From Aquirickettsia sp965229725 (GTDB taxonomy: Bacteria; Pseudomonadota; Alphaproteobacteria; Rickettsiales; Midichloriaceae), in NCBI GenBank assembly GCA_965229725.1, contig OZ245923.1, positions 1,228,893 through 1,292,892 on the forward strand: DNA of 64,000 nt, written 5' to 3'. This document shows positions 52,679-61,698 of this stretch, one piece after another. The notes under the pieces were generated by a model. The model was not told the origin of the DNA and searched no databases. It was given only the letters and a program-made list of their open reading frames with translations. The translations under genes and the position numbers were made by a program. Numbering within the stretch: the first letter of the stretch is position 1; the number at the start of each line of letters is the position of its first letter.

Positions 52679-54127
52679 TTATTTAATTTTTATTTTGACT
52701 TGAGATAAATCGCTAAATATTTCTTTAGCAATATTGGAAATATTACCTGCTCCCATAAAGATAATATAGTCTTCTGGGCTAGATAGTTCTTCAATTTTAT
52801 TTCTGATATCAATCTGATCTCTGCAATAAAAAGAGGGAGTGATTTTCTTTATTTCTTTTGCAAATGCTTCGGATGTAATACCATTAATTGGGCTTTCACC
52901 AGCAGAATAAATATCTAAAACTACTACATAATCAGCTTGGTCAAATGATAGTAAGAATTGCTGATATAGCTCTTTCAACCTAGAGTATCTATGCGGTTGA
53001 AAAACGGCTATAACCTTTCCTTTGCCTCTATTAGAATATTCCTTTGCTACACTCAAAGTAGCCCTAATTTCATTTGGATGATGCGCATAATCATCTATAA
53101 ATGTAATATTATTGATTTTACCAATTGCTGAAAACCTCCTTTGAACCCCTTCATTAGATTGTAACACATTGTTTAGCAGTTCCTTTTTTCCATTTTTAAA
53201 AAGATATACTGCAATACCGGCTAAGGCATTTAAAATATTATGTTTGCCATAATTTTTAATAACGATTCCTTTTATTATATTAATATTTTGAGACAATGTT
53301 TTTTGGCATTTTTCTGACAGTGCGATGTCAAACTTTATTCCTTCATTAGTAGTTTGCAAATTTATAGCTCTTAGGTCAGAATTTATGGAATCTATCCCGT
53401 ATGAAATATATTTATCATTGTCAAAATAATCTTGATTAATTATTTTTAAATTTTCGCAATCATCACAGATAATGAGCAAATCTTTTAACAAAGCTTTTTC
53501 GATAAAAAGTTTATAAATATTAATAATATTTTGAAGACTTCCATAGTAATCTAAATGTTCACTATCAATATTGGTTATAATGCTGATGTTAATAGGTAAA
53601 ATCATGAAAGTGCCGTCTGATTCATCAGCTTCAACAACATTAATTGATCCACTTCCTTTGAATACGTTGGATTTTATTGAATTGATTATTCCACCGCATA
53701 TCACTGTTGGATCAAAATTTGCAGCTTTCAATATAGAATAAACTAAAGAAGTAGTTGAAGTTTTGCCATGCGCTCCAGTAATGCATATATTGTAGCCAGT
53801 TAAAAGCATATTAGAAAGCAATTCTGCACGAGATATTACAGGTATAGATTTATTTTTTGATGCTTTAATTTCAATATTATCATTTTTTATGGCTGAAGAT
53901 TTTACTACTAAGCTAGAACCCAAAATATTATCAGCAGCATGATTTGCAAACACTGTAATGCCTAATTTTTTTAGCTCTTTTGTTTGTGTATTTTCATTTA
54001 TGTCAGAACCTTGAACTTCAATATTGTTTTGATGAAGTAATTTTGCTAGACCACTCATGCCAATTCCACCTATACCTATAATGTGAATAGGTTTTTTAAA
54101 ATCTACCTTTAGAGCATCTAGATTCAT
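52679..54127 (-). CDS. murC: UDP-N-acetylmuramate-L-alanine ligase
   Basis: MurC adds the first amino acid of the peptidoglycan peptide. The 482-residue protein has the N-terminal Rossmann loop IHIIGIGGIGMSGLAKLL, ATP loop CITGAHGKTSTTSLV, VVEADESDGTF, the conserved TNIDSEHLDYYGS, FIDDYAHHPNEIRAT and QPHRYSRL. A peptidoglycan pathway is thus at least partly kept. It starts 3 bp after bamD. Confidence 0.96.
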   Translation of the reverse strand: MNLDALKVDFKKPIHIIGIGGIGMSGLAKLLHQNNIEVQGSDINENTQTKELKKLGITVFANHAADNILGSSLVVKSSAIKNDNIEIKASKNKSIPVISRAELLSNMLLTGYNICITGAHGKTSTTSLVYSILKAANFDPTVICGGIINSIKSNVFKGSGSINVVEADESDGTFMILPINISIITNIDSEHLDYYGSLQNIINIYKLFIEKALLKDLLIICDDCENLKIINQDYFDNDKYISYGIDSINSDLRAINLQTTNEGIKFDIALSEKCQKTLSQNINIIKGIVIKNYGKHNILNALAGIAVYLFKNGKKELLNNVLQSNEGVQRRFSAIGKINNITFIDDYAHHPNEIRATLSVAKEYSNRGKGKVIAVFQPHRYSRLKELYQQFLLSFDQADYVVVLDIYSAGESPINGITSEAFAKEIKKITPSFYCRDQIDIRNKIEELSSPEDYIIFMGAGNISNIAKEIFSDLSQVKIKIK

Positions 54128-54130
54128 TTA

Positions 54131-54931
54131 TTAAAGATGTTTAAAAAAGTTTTTAAATTTAGATCTATCCCTATCTTTTGCATTTTTTAAAAGTATGTTA
54201 TACGATTTACGATACCATATACTATCTGGATAATTATAACCCAATACCGATGCATATCTAGTAGCCTCATCCTTAACTCCCAAAATATAATATACTTCAA
54301 CCAATCTGTATAGGGCTTCAGGAACAAAGATGCTTGTTTGATATTTTTCTACAACATTTTTAAACCTATTAACCGATGAAATTGGTTTATTAATACGCAA
54401 ATAAAATCTTCCTATGTCCATTTCTTTGCCTGCAAGTATGTTATCAATATATTCTAATTTCCATTTTGCATCATTTGCATATTTTGAATTAGGAAATAAA
54501 TTGACTAGCATTTCAAAGTCTTTTTTTGCATCAATAGTGAATGCTTGATCCCTTCCTATATCCATAATCTGGTTATAATTAGACATACTCTTAATGTAAC
54601 ACATATATGCTGCATTTCTATTTATAGGAAATTGATGTAAAAAATCATCAACAGTAAGAATCGCGTCAGTATAATTGTCGTCTGAGTAATAAGAGTATGC
54701 TTTAAGAACTATTGCATCAGAGTAATGATCAGATGCGGGATATTCATTTTCTAGTTTCGTCAGAGTTTTCACAGCTCTTTTATAATCTCCATACTTTACC
54801 TCTTTTGTGCCTTGCTCATATAACTGTTTATCACTCATGTTTTTAACCTGAATGTTGTCTTTCGTAGTACTACTGCAGTTAGTCATCAAAAGAATAATGA
54901 GTGCTAAAGTTCCAAATCTTAAAATTTTCAT
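54131..54931 (-). CDS. bamD: Outer membrane assembly lipoprotein BamD
   Basis: BamD is the essential lipoprotein partner of BamA in beta-barrel insertion. The 266-residue protein has a lipobox (LIILLMTNC) and about five TPR-like helices (ELYEQGTKEVKYGDYKRAV, DAIVLKAYSYYSDDNY, FPNSKYANDAKWKLEY and VPEALYRLVEVYYILG). It lies between sdhB and murC with spacings of 5 and 3 bp. Confidence 0.92.
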   Translation of the reverse strand: MKILRFGTLALIILLMTNCSSTTKDNIQVKNMSDKQLYEQGTKEVKYGDYKRAVKTLTKLENEYPASDHYSDAIVLKAYSYYSDDNYTDAILTVDDFLHQFPINRNAAYMCYIKSMSNYNQIMDIGRDQAFTIDAKKDFEMLVNLFPNSKYANDAKWKLEYIDNILAGKEMDIGRFYLRINKPISSVNRFKNVVEKYQTSIFVPEALYRLVEVYYILGVKDEATRYASVLGYNYPDSIWYRKSYNILLKNAKDRDRSKFKNFFKHL

Positions 54932-54936
54932 AATTA

Positions 54937-55716
54937 TTATATTCTCGAAGTCATCATATTCTTAATTTTGCTTATAGCTTTTGCTGGATTAAGTCCCTTT
55001 GGGCAAGATTTTGTGCAGTTCATTATAGTATGGCATCTATATAGTTTAAAATCATCCTCAAGTTCGTTTAATCGTTCCTTAGTATTTTCATCTCTAGTGT
55101 CAATAATCCATCTGTATGCCTGCAGTAAAATAGCAGGGCCAAGGTATTTGTCTCCATTCCACCAATAACTTGGGCAACTTGTTGAGCAACAAGCGCATAA
55201 TATGCACTCATACAGACCGTCTAATTTTTCACGCTCCTCTGGAGATTGCAATCTCTCTTTCCCCTCTGCATGTTTACTATCTGTTTGCATCCAAGGCTTG
55301 ATAGATTTTAATTGAGCATAAAATAAGTTCATATCGGGAACTAAATCTTTCACAACATCCATGTGTGGCAATGGATAAATTTTAACACTTCCTTTTACGG
55401 TATCAATAGGTTTTAGGCATGCCAGAGTATTTGTTCCATCAATATTCATAGCACAACTACCGCAGATTCCTTCACGACATGACCTCCTGAACGTCAAGGT
55501 GCTGTCCACCTCGCTTTTTATTTTTATCAATGCGTCAAGGACCATTGCGCCACATTTACTCAAATCAATTTCAAATTTATCAATTCTAGGATTAGAGTTT
55601 AGCTCAGGTTCGTATCTGTAAATTTCAAATAGTTTCGTATTGCTATTTTTAGTACTTTGCCTATGCATTTTACCTTTTACAATCTTAGAATTTTTTGGCA
55701 GTGTAAATTCAACCAT
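54937..55716 (-). CDS. sdhB: Succinate dehydrogenase iron-sulphur subunit
   Basis: SdhB is the electron-transfer subunit of complex II. The 259-residue protein has the 2Fe-2S motif RRSCREGICGSCAMNIDG, the 4Fe-4S motif ECILCACCSTSCPSYWWN and the 3Fe-4S motif CHTIMNCTKSCPKGLNP. All expected cysteines are present. sdhA, sdhC and sdhD are not adjacent. The gene is followed by bamD and murC. Confidence 0.96.
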   Translation of the reverse strand: MVEFTLPKNSKIVKGKMHRQSTKNSNTKLFEIYRYEPELNSNPRIDKFEIDLSKCGAMVLDALIKIKSEVDSTLTFRRSCREGICGSCAMNIDGTNTLACLKPIDTVKGSVKIYPLPHMDVVKDLVPDMNLFYAQLKSIKPWMQTDSKHAEGKERLQSPEEREKLDGLYECILCACCSTSCPSYWWNGDKYLGPAILLQAYRWIIDTRDENTKERLNELEDDFKLYRCHTIMNCTKSCPKGLNPAKAISKIKNMMTSRI

Positions 55717-55864
55717 GTCAACCTAGGTTACGCTTATTTATGTTAAATTAACACTAATCAAATCTTTTGGCAATAACTGAAGAAGGATGTCGTAGTATAA
55801 AAATTATCTTAGTCTGAAAAATAAGTAACAAATTTTCAATTAAGTACCAATTTTGTGTTTAAAA

Positions 55865-57070
55865 TCATGAAAATAAATAGCCTTGTAGATAATCTACCCT
55901 TGAATCAGCAAGAAATTTAGCGGTACTTTCTTTTTCTACATGCTCGGCGATAATGTCTAGATTTAAGTTTTTTGCATATTCTACAAGAGTTTGAAGGAAC
56001 ATGACAGTGTCCTTTTTATCAGGCAAATCTTTTATGTAATCTTCTCCTATTTTGATACTATCAACCCGTATGTTTTTAAGCTGAGAAAAAGAACTGTAAC
56101 CAGATCCAAAATCATCAATAGAAATTTTGCACCCAAGCTCTCTTAACAATTTCATAAAAAAGTTTGCCGCTTTTAAATTTTTAATAATGGCAGTTTCTGT
56201 TATTTCAATTGTTAAGCGATGATAAAAATCCTTTTTATAAAATAATTGTTGCGCAAGTTCCATCCAATCTGAATCAGTAATAGTTATACCAGATATATTA
56301 ATATGGAGTTTTAGATTTGGATCTTTTTCGAGAGTTTTTACTGCTGTAATTAAGGTGAATTGGTCAATATTACTGATCATTCCATATTGTTCAGCAGCTT
56401 GAATATGTGAATATCCAGATAGTCTATACCCCTTCTCATCAACCAATCTTAGGAGACATTCATAAAATACAGTTTGCCTGGTTCTGCTATCAACAATTGG
56501 TTGAAAGTCAAATACTAATTTATTGCTTTCTAAAGCCTCTAAATAGTTTGCCAAAAGGTCTGTGTTATTTACATGCTTTTGAATGGTATCAAGTGATTTT
56601 TTGTAAAAGCTGTATCTTTTTTTCTCATTAGAACATTCGAATAAAGATACCTGAGCTTTATTAAAAGTTTTTTGAATATCTTCATCATTAGTATGCTCTG
56701 CAAGTCCTGTTCTTACTAAAAAATAAACATTTTGCGTTGTCGAAAAGTGTTTTCTCTGATTGATATAATTAAGAATGTTCTCAAGCAATACTAATACAAG
56801 TTTATTATTTGTGTTAATAACAATAAATGCATATGAATTATAGCTAATTTTATTTAAAAAATATTCCTCACGGCTGTATTGTTCAAAGGCCTCACTTATA
56901 GTTTTATCTAAGAGATCTGACATAAGTTCACCAAAGTTTTGCTCTATTATAGAGAAATTTTCAACCGATAAAACTCCAATGTAGAATCTTTTTGAGTCAT
57001 GCAGGCTGCAGAAAATTTTTATTCGATTTAATACCTTATCTAGCGCTTGGTACAATTTAATGTCATCCAA
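55865..57070 (-). CDS. EAL-domain cyclic-di-GMP phosphodiesterase with degenerate GGDEF-like N-terminus
   Basis: This 401-residue cytosolic protein has an N-terminal half that resembles a GGDEF fold (FYIGVLSVENFSIIEQNFGE) but lacks the GGDEF motif. The C-terminal EAL domain keeps the catalytic set: YECLLR (for EALLR), HINISG, EITETA, IDDFGSGYSS, DSIKIGEDYI, IAEHVE and YLQGYLF. It should hydrolyse c-di-GMP. The protein ends right after GYLFS, at the normal end of the domain. It lies 17 bp after mipZ on the same strand. Confidence 0.88.
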   Translation of the reverse strand: MDDIKLYQALDKVLNRIKIFCSLHDSKRFYIGVLSVENFSIIEQNFGELMSDLLDKTISEAFEQYSREEYFLNKISYNSYAFIVINTNNKLVLVLLENILNYINQRKHFSTTQNVYFLVRTGLAEHTNDEDIQKTFNKAQVSLFECSNEKKRYSFYKKSLDTIQKHVNNTDLLANYLEALESNKLVFDFQPIVDSRTRQTVFYECLLRLVDEKGYRLSGYSHIQAAEQYGMISNIDQFTLITAVKTLEKDPNLKLHINISGITITDSDWMELAQQLFYKKDFYHRLTIEITETAIIKNLKAANFFMKLLRELGCKISIDDFGSGYSSFSQLKNIRVDSIKIGEDYIKDLPDKKDTVMFLQTLVEYAKNLNLDIIAEHVEKESTAKFLADSRVDYLQGYLFS

Positions 57071-57087
57071 ATTATTTATAAGTTATA

Positions 57088-57903
57088 CTATATTTTTTTA
57101 TCAATATCAGCAAGTCCTAATGAATATAAAAATTCTCGCAATTCTTGTCTTGCTGCAATCACTGAAGTATTAAGTCTAATTAAATTATTACTTTGTTTGG
57201 CGTCTAGAAGGGTTAATCCCTCTAAAAACAACTCCTTAAATATCACTCTATCTCCAAAACCTGGAGATACATAAAATCCCAATTTTTTCCCTAGATGATC
57301 TATAGCTGATGCAACATTTCTTTTATTTATTACATTTGTAGAGGATAATCTATTCCTTACAACCACCCATTGCACCTCTTTGTTCTTTTTCAAGGCTCTT
57401 AGTTTTTTTTGCTCCCACACCATAGAACTATATATTCCGGGGATCGCTTTGCTAAAATCGTTAGGATCAACCTTGCCAAGCAAGTCAACATCTATAAAGC
57501 TATCATTAATAGGGGTTATTATCGTATCAGCAATATAGTGAGCATGCCTATTTAAAGGGTTGTCATTGCCAGGGGTGTCAATTATTACAAAATCAAATTT
57601 ACTGTCTAATCCATTTATCAAATTTTCAAAATCTTGAATATCATCATTTGTGTATTCTACTACTTGATTAATATTATATTCCTTATTTAGTTTAAAATGC
57701 GTGGGTAATTTGAGCTCCCTTTTTTTATTGTCAATAGTTCTCTTCCTATTTTCTATGTACCTAGTTAAGGACCCCTGCCTAAGATCAATATCAAGAGTTG
57801 CTACTCTAAAATTCAAATATAGTAATGAGATAATAAGATGCATTGCAGTCGTTGTTTTACCAGAACCACCCTTTTCATTACCAAAAATAATTACATGAGC
57901 CAT
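57088..57903 (-). CDS. mipZ: Division plane positioning ATPase MipZ
   Basis: This 271-residue ParA/MinD-type ATPase has the deviant Walker A GNEKGGSGKTTTAMHLI, LDIDLRQGSLTRYIENR and FVIIDTPGNDNPL. The MAHVIIFGNEKGG start and LRQGSLTRYIENR are characteristic of MipZ, which positions the FtsZ ring in alphaproteobacteria. Its start is 2 bp after the hisS stop. Confidence 0.92.
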   Translation of the reverse strand: MAHVIIFGNEKGGSGKTTTAMHLIISLLYLNFRVATLDIDLRQGSLTRYIENRKRTIDNKKRELKLPTHFKLNKEYNINQVVEYTNDDIQDFENLINGLDSKFDFVIIDTPGNDNPLNRHAHYIADTIITPINDSFIDVDLLGKVDPNDFSKAIPGIYSSMVWEQKKLRALKKNKEVQWVVVRNRLSSTNVINKRNVASAIDHLGKKLGFYVSPGFGDRVIFKELFLEGLTLLDAKQSNNLIRLNTSVIAARQELREFLYSLGLADIDKKI

Positions 57904-57905
57904 TT

Positions 57906-59159
57906 TTATAAACGCTTTTCTTTTAAAAAATCTATTACCTCAGCTTTTTTTAGCTTTTTTTCCTCACCAGTAAACATATCTTTTAATATATATATGTTAT
58001 TTTTTAGCTCTTCATCACCAAATAAAATAGAATATTTAATATTTAATTTATTTGCTTTTTGCATTCTTTTTTTGAGCGCTATTCCATAATCAACTAAAAT
58101 ATTGATTCCAGCATTCCTAAATATTTGAGCTATTTTAACGCCAAAGGTTTCTGCATATTCACCAATGGGTATTAAGTATATTTGTTCAGCACTTTCTATC
58201 TGCTTCTCTGTTATATGCAGTAGCTCAATTATTCTTTCAATTCCTCCAGCAAAACCGGCAGCTGGAGTTGAGGTCCCACCCATTTGAGATATCAAAGTAT
58301 CATATCTTCCTCCAGCTAAGACTGTGCCCTGGCTACCTAAATCATCTGTCACAAATTCAAAAACAAAATCAGAATAATAGTCCATTCCTCTAACCAATCT
58401 ATTAGAGTGCTTAAAGTTAACACCTAAATCTTTAAGGCGAGATAAAATTGTTTCAAATTTTATTTTTAAAGCTTTATCAATGAAGTCATATAAAACGGGG
58501 GCATCATTTAATATTTCTTGTTCTTTATCATTTTTTGTATCCAAAATGCGTAAAGGATTTTTTTCTAATCTTTGTTGGCTAATTTCTGATAACTCAGCCT
58601 TATATTTCAGCAAATATTCTACTAATGCAATTTTGTAATTATTTCTACATTCGCTACTCCCTAAAGTATTAACTATAAGTTTGATATTATTATCAATTTT
58701 AAGTTTTTCTAAAATATTACTTGCAAGGATTATTAGCTCAACATCAACATTCAAGCTAGAAGATCCGATATATTCATAATTTATTTGATGAAATTGTCTC
58801 AATCTACATTTTTGAGGGCGTTCATGCCTGAATAATGGTCCATAGCTGAACAACCGTAATGGAAGGGATTGTAACATTCCATTTGAAATGATAGCGCGAA
58901 CAACCGCTGCCGTAAATTCTGGCCTTAAAGTAATATAGGTTTTATCACGATCCAAAAAGCTGTATGTTTCTTTATTAATAATATCTGATGTTTCTCCTAG
59001 TGTTCTGTGGAATACTTCAGTATTTTCCATAATGGGCGTTGATATTTCCTTGAAGCAATATAGTTCCGCCATTTTTTGTGCTACTTCAACAATATTATTG
59101 AATAATGCTATTTCTTTGTCATATAAATCTGCTGTGCCCCGTATTCTTTGCAATTTCAT
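57906..59159 (-). CDS. hisS: Histidyl-tRNA synthetase
   Basis: This class II synthetase is 417 residues long. Motifs are LQRIRGTADLYDKE, motif 2 TLRPEFTAAVVRAI, RPQKCRLRQFHQINYEYIG, the His-specific LVRGMDYYSDFVFEF and motif 3-like GGRYDTLISQMGG/GGIERI. The length and motifs are normal. It is the first gene of hisS-mipZ-EAL. Confidence 0.96.
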   Translation of the reverse strand: MKLQRIRGTADLYDKEIALFNNIVEVAQKMAELYCFKEISTPIMENTEVFHRTLGETSDIINKETYSFLDRDKTYITLRPEFTAAVVRAIISNGMLQSLPLRLFSYGPLFRHERPQKCRLRQFHQINYEYIGSSSLNVDVELIILASNILEKLKIDNNIKLIVNTLGSSECRNNYKIALVEYLLKYKAELSEISQQRLEKNPLRILDTKNDKEQEILNDAPVLYDFIDKALKIKFETILSRLKDLGVNFKHSNRLVRGMDYYSDFVFEFVTDDLGSQGTVLAGGRYDTLISQMGGTSTPAAGFAGGIERIIELLHITEKQIESAEQIYLIPIGEYAETFGVKIAQIFRNAGINILVDYGIALKKRMQKANKLNIKYSILFGDEELKNNIYILKDMFTGEEKKLKKAEVIDFLKEKRL

Positions 59160-59259
59160 TTTTTAAATATCAATAGTACTTTGTATGATTTTGAATATTA
59201 TTCTATATCCCAAAAATACTAAAAAGTCATTTTTTCAAATACTGCTGATATCAAATTAA

Positions 59260-59544
59260 TTATTTTAAATAGTTGTCGATATAGGATTTTATAGTTTGTT
59301 TTACTTCTATCGGCTCTTTAATAAAAAAGTCTAATTTATTTTTTTTTGCAAATGTAATGGCTTGTTTTTTATTTTCAAAACGTAATTTAACCTCATTAGG
59401 GTACATATTTTCACTACCTGTCCAGCCCATGATTTGTTCTTGAAATCTATCATCAACTGACATAAATTCTAGGATCCATTCATTGATATTGGCCCTTCCA
59501 GATTGAGTAGGCATTTTATAATCTTTATATATTTTAACAATCAT
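59260..59544 (-). CDS. Complex I NDUFS4-family subunit
   Basis: This 94-residue homologue of the mitochondrial 18-kDa complex I subunit has IYKDYKMPTQSGRANINEWILEF, MGWTGSENM and RFENKKQAITFAKKNKLDFF. These are the core NDUFS4 signatures. Like NDUFA12 at 30932 it is an alphaproteobacterial accessory subunit of NADH dehydrogenase. Confidence 0.93.
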   Translation of the reverse strand: MIVKIYKDYKMPTQSGRANINEWILEFMSVDDRFQEQIMGWTGSENMYPNEVKLRFENKKQAITFAKKNKLDFFIKEPIEVKQTIKSYIDNYLK

Positions 59545-59615
59545 TTTACTTTATAAATTTGAAAATAAGGTTATCATAAATAATATAGTATATATTATAT
59601 CAAGATATTCAAGTA

Positions 59616-59861
59616 ATGAGCGCTAATAATGCATCTAAATTGACTTTTGAACAGTCTATGAGACGGTTAGAAGAGATAATAGATAACCTAGAAAGTGGAA
59701 ATGTTGAGCTAGAAAATGCCATCAATTTATATACTGAAGGAATTAAGCTACAAGAGCATTGTAAAAATAAACTAGAAAATGCTAAGCTTAAAATAAATAA
59801 AATTGTTAAAGATAAAGATAAAATTGGCACTGAAAAGGTAGATATGAGTGATGAAGATTAA
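59616..59861 (+). CDS. xseB: Exodeoxyribonuclease VII small subunit
   Basis: This 81-residue protein has TFEQSMRRLEEIIDNLESGN and a second helix INLYTEGIKLQEHCKNKLENA, the two-helix coiled coil of XseB. It binds the large subunit XseA, which is not in the window. It is followed 96 bp later by the type I secretion genes on the same strand. Confidence 0.93.
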   Translation: MSANNASKLTFEQSMRRLEEIIDNLESGNVELENAINLYTEGIKLQEHCKNKLENAKLKINKIVKDKDKIGTEKVDMSDED

Positions 59862-59957
59862 ATTAACGTAAAATTAACACTTGGGTTCTTGTGTAAATTT
59901 TTTTTGTCACTATATTGTGTAGAACTTAGGCAATAAAACAAAGAAGCGGTAAAATTA

Positions 59958-61679
59958 ATGGCAAATAGCAATAAAGATATTTCTAATAATCCACTAAAGG
60001 AAGCTCTGCTTTCGTGCAAGGTGATGGTAAAATTTGTACTGCTGTTTGGGTGCTTAATCAATCTACTTATGCTTTCAACACCACTTTTCTCAATGCAGGT
60101 TCTAGATAGGGTGCTATCTAGCCAAAACACCAATACACTTTTGATGTTAACATTAGTTATCATGTTAGCTTTGGCATTGCTTGGATTAATTCAAGCAGCA
60201 AGGGCTTTTGCAATGAATAAAATGGGAAGTTGGCTGGAAGACAAACTGTCAGAAATAGTATTTTCAAATTCAATTAGGCTTGCTTTAGAATCTAAAGCAA
60301 TGGCAAATAGCCAGCAATTAAGAGATTTGCAAACAGTAAAGACATTTTTAACTAGCCCTGGCTTAATATCTATTATGGACATGCCGTGGGCAATAATATT
60401 TATTATCGTATTATTTATTTTGCACACATCAATTGGTTTTTTAGCACTGATTTCAGGAGTAGTGTTGATCATATTTGGTATTATTGCAGATAGGTCCACT
60501 AAACCCCTTATTGAAATGAATAACGAAAATTTCATTAAGAGTATGAGGCAAGTAGATCAATCTACAAGAAATGCAGAGGTTATTGAGGTTATGGGCATGA
60601 AAAATAATATCATAGCATCTTGGCAAAAAATGAATCAAGATGTACAAAAAACCCAAAATCTTGTCACCAAAAGACAAGCTGTATTCATGGAAATTACGAA
60701 GTTTTTTAGATTAATAATTCAAATTTCAGTAACAGCGCTTGGTGCATATTTAGTGATTCAAGGGGAAATTACATCTGGAACAATTATCGCTAGTTCATCT
60801 CTTGTTGGTAGAGCATTAGCACCTTTTGAATCAGCGATAAACTCATGGAAAGGCTTTGTTACATGTCGCAAATCATATGATAGACTTGCAAAATCATTTA
60901 GCAGATATAGCAATGATAGTGACAGAATGTCTTTGCCAGAACCAGAAGGTGTGATTGAAGCAGAAAATATTTACTTCGCACCTGCTGGAGTGCCAAAACA
61001 CATTTTAAAAGGTGTTAATTTTTCGTTAGATAAAGGAGAAGTATTGGCAATAATTGGGCCTAGTGGCTCAGGTAAAACAACTCTTGCAAAACTATTGGTA
61101 GGGATTGCTAACCCTAGTATTGGTACTATAAGAATTGATGGAGCAAGTTTAAAGGATTGGAAAAAAGAGGAGCTTGGGCCGCATATTGGCTATTTGCCAC
61201 AGGATATTGAGCTATTTTCAGGAACAGTCAAAGAGAATATTGCCAGAATGCATTCTGATCCACACTATGAAGACGTTGTAATTGCGGCGCAACTTGCAGG
61301 AGTTCACGACATGGTTTTACAATTGCCTCAGGGGTATGATTCAGATGTAGGTCAGGATGGCTCCATGCTGTCAGGCGGCCAAAAACAGAGAATAGGTTTA
61401 GCGAGAACTTTTTATGGCAATCCTAAATTTATTGTGTTAGATGAGCCAAATTCTAGCTTGGATACACAAGGTGAGGAAGCTTTGATGACTGCTATTGCAG
61501 TTGCAAAAGAAAAAGGAATTACAACTGTTATCATTTCTCATAAAACATCGATACTTAGTATTGTTGATAAAATATTAGTTATGAAGGATGGAATGGTTGC
61601 ATCTTTTGGTCCAAAGAAAGAAGTAATGGCTAAATTAAAAGAAGCTCAGCCAATTGGCAAAGCTGGCATAGGAGCATAA
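59958..61679 (+). CDS. Type I secretion ABC permease/ATPase (PrtD-like)
   Basis: This 573-residue half-transporter has an N-terminal domain with about six helices (FVLLFGCLINLLMLSTPLF, LLMLTLVIMLALALLGLI, IIFIIVLFILHTSIGFLALI), followed by the nucleotide-binding domain: Walker A IGPSGSGKTTLAKLL, signature LSGGQKQRIGLARTF, Walker B FIVLDEPNSSLD and the His switch TVIISHKTS. It has no N-terminal peptidase domain, as in PrtD/LipB-type exporters. It forms the inner-membrane part of a type I secretion system with the HlyD-like gene 19 bp downstream. No RTX substrate is in the window. Confidence 0.92.
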   Translation: MANSNKDISNNPLKEALLSCKVMVKFVLLFGCLINLLMLSTPLFSMQVLDRVLSSQNTNTLLMLTLVIMLALALLGLIQAARAFAMNKMGSWLEDKLSEIVFSNSIRLALESKAMANSQQLRDLQTVKTFLTSPGLISIMDMPWAIIFIIVLFILHTSIGFLALISGVVLIIFGIIADRSTKPLIEMNNENFIKSMRQVDQSTRNAEVIEVMGMKNNIIASWQKMNQDVQKTQNLVTKRQAVFMEITKFFRLIIQISVTALGAYLVIQGEITSGTIIASSSLVGRALAPFESAINSWKGFVTCRKSYDRLAKSFSRYSNDSDRMSLPEPEGVIEAENIYFAPAGVPKHILKGVNFSLDKGEVLAIIGPSGSGKTTLAKLLVGIANPSIGTIRIDGASLKDWKKEELGPHIGYLPQDIELFSGTVKENIARMHSDPHYEDVVIAAQLAGVHDMVLQLPQGYDSDVGQDGSMLSGGQKQRIGLARTFYGNPKFIVLDEPNSSLDTQGEEALMTAIAVAKEKGITTVIISHKTSILSIVDKILVMKDGMVASFGPKKEVMAKLKEAQPIGKAGIGA

Positions 61680-61698
61680 ATTTAAGGAGAATAATACT

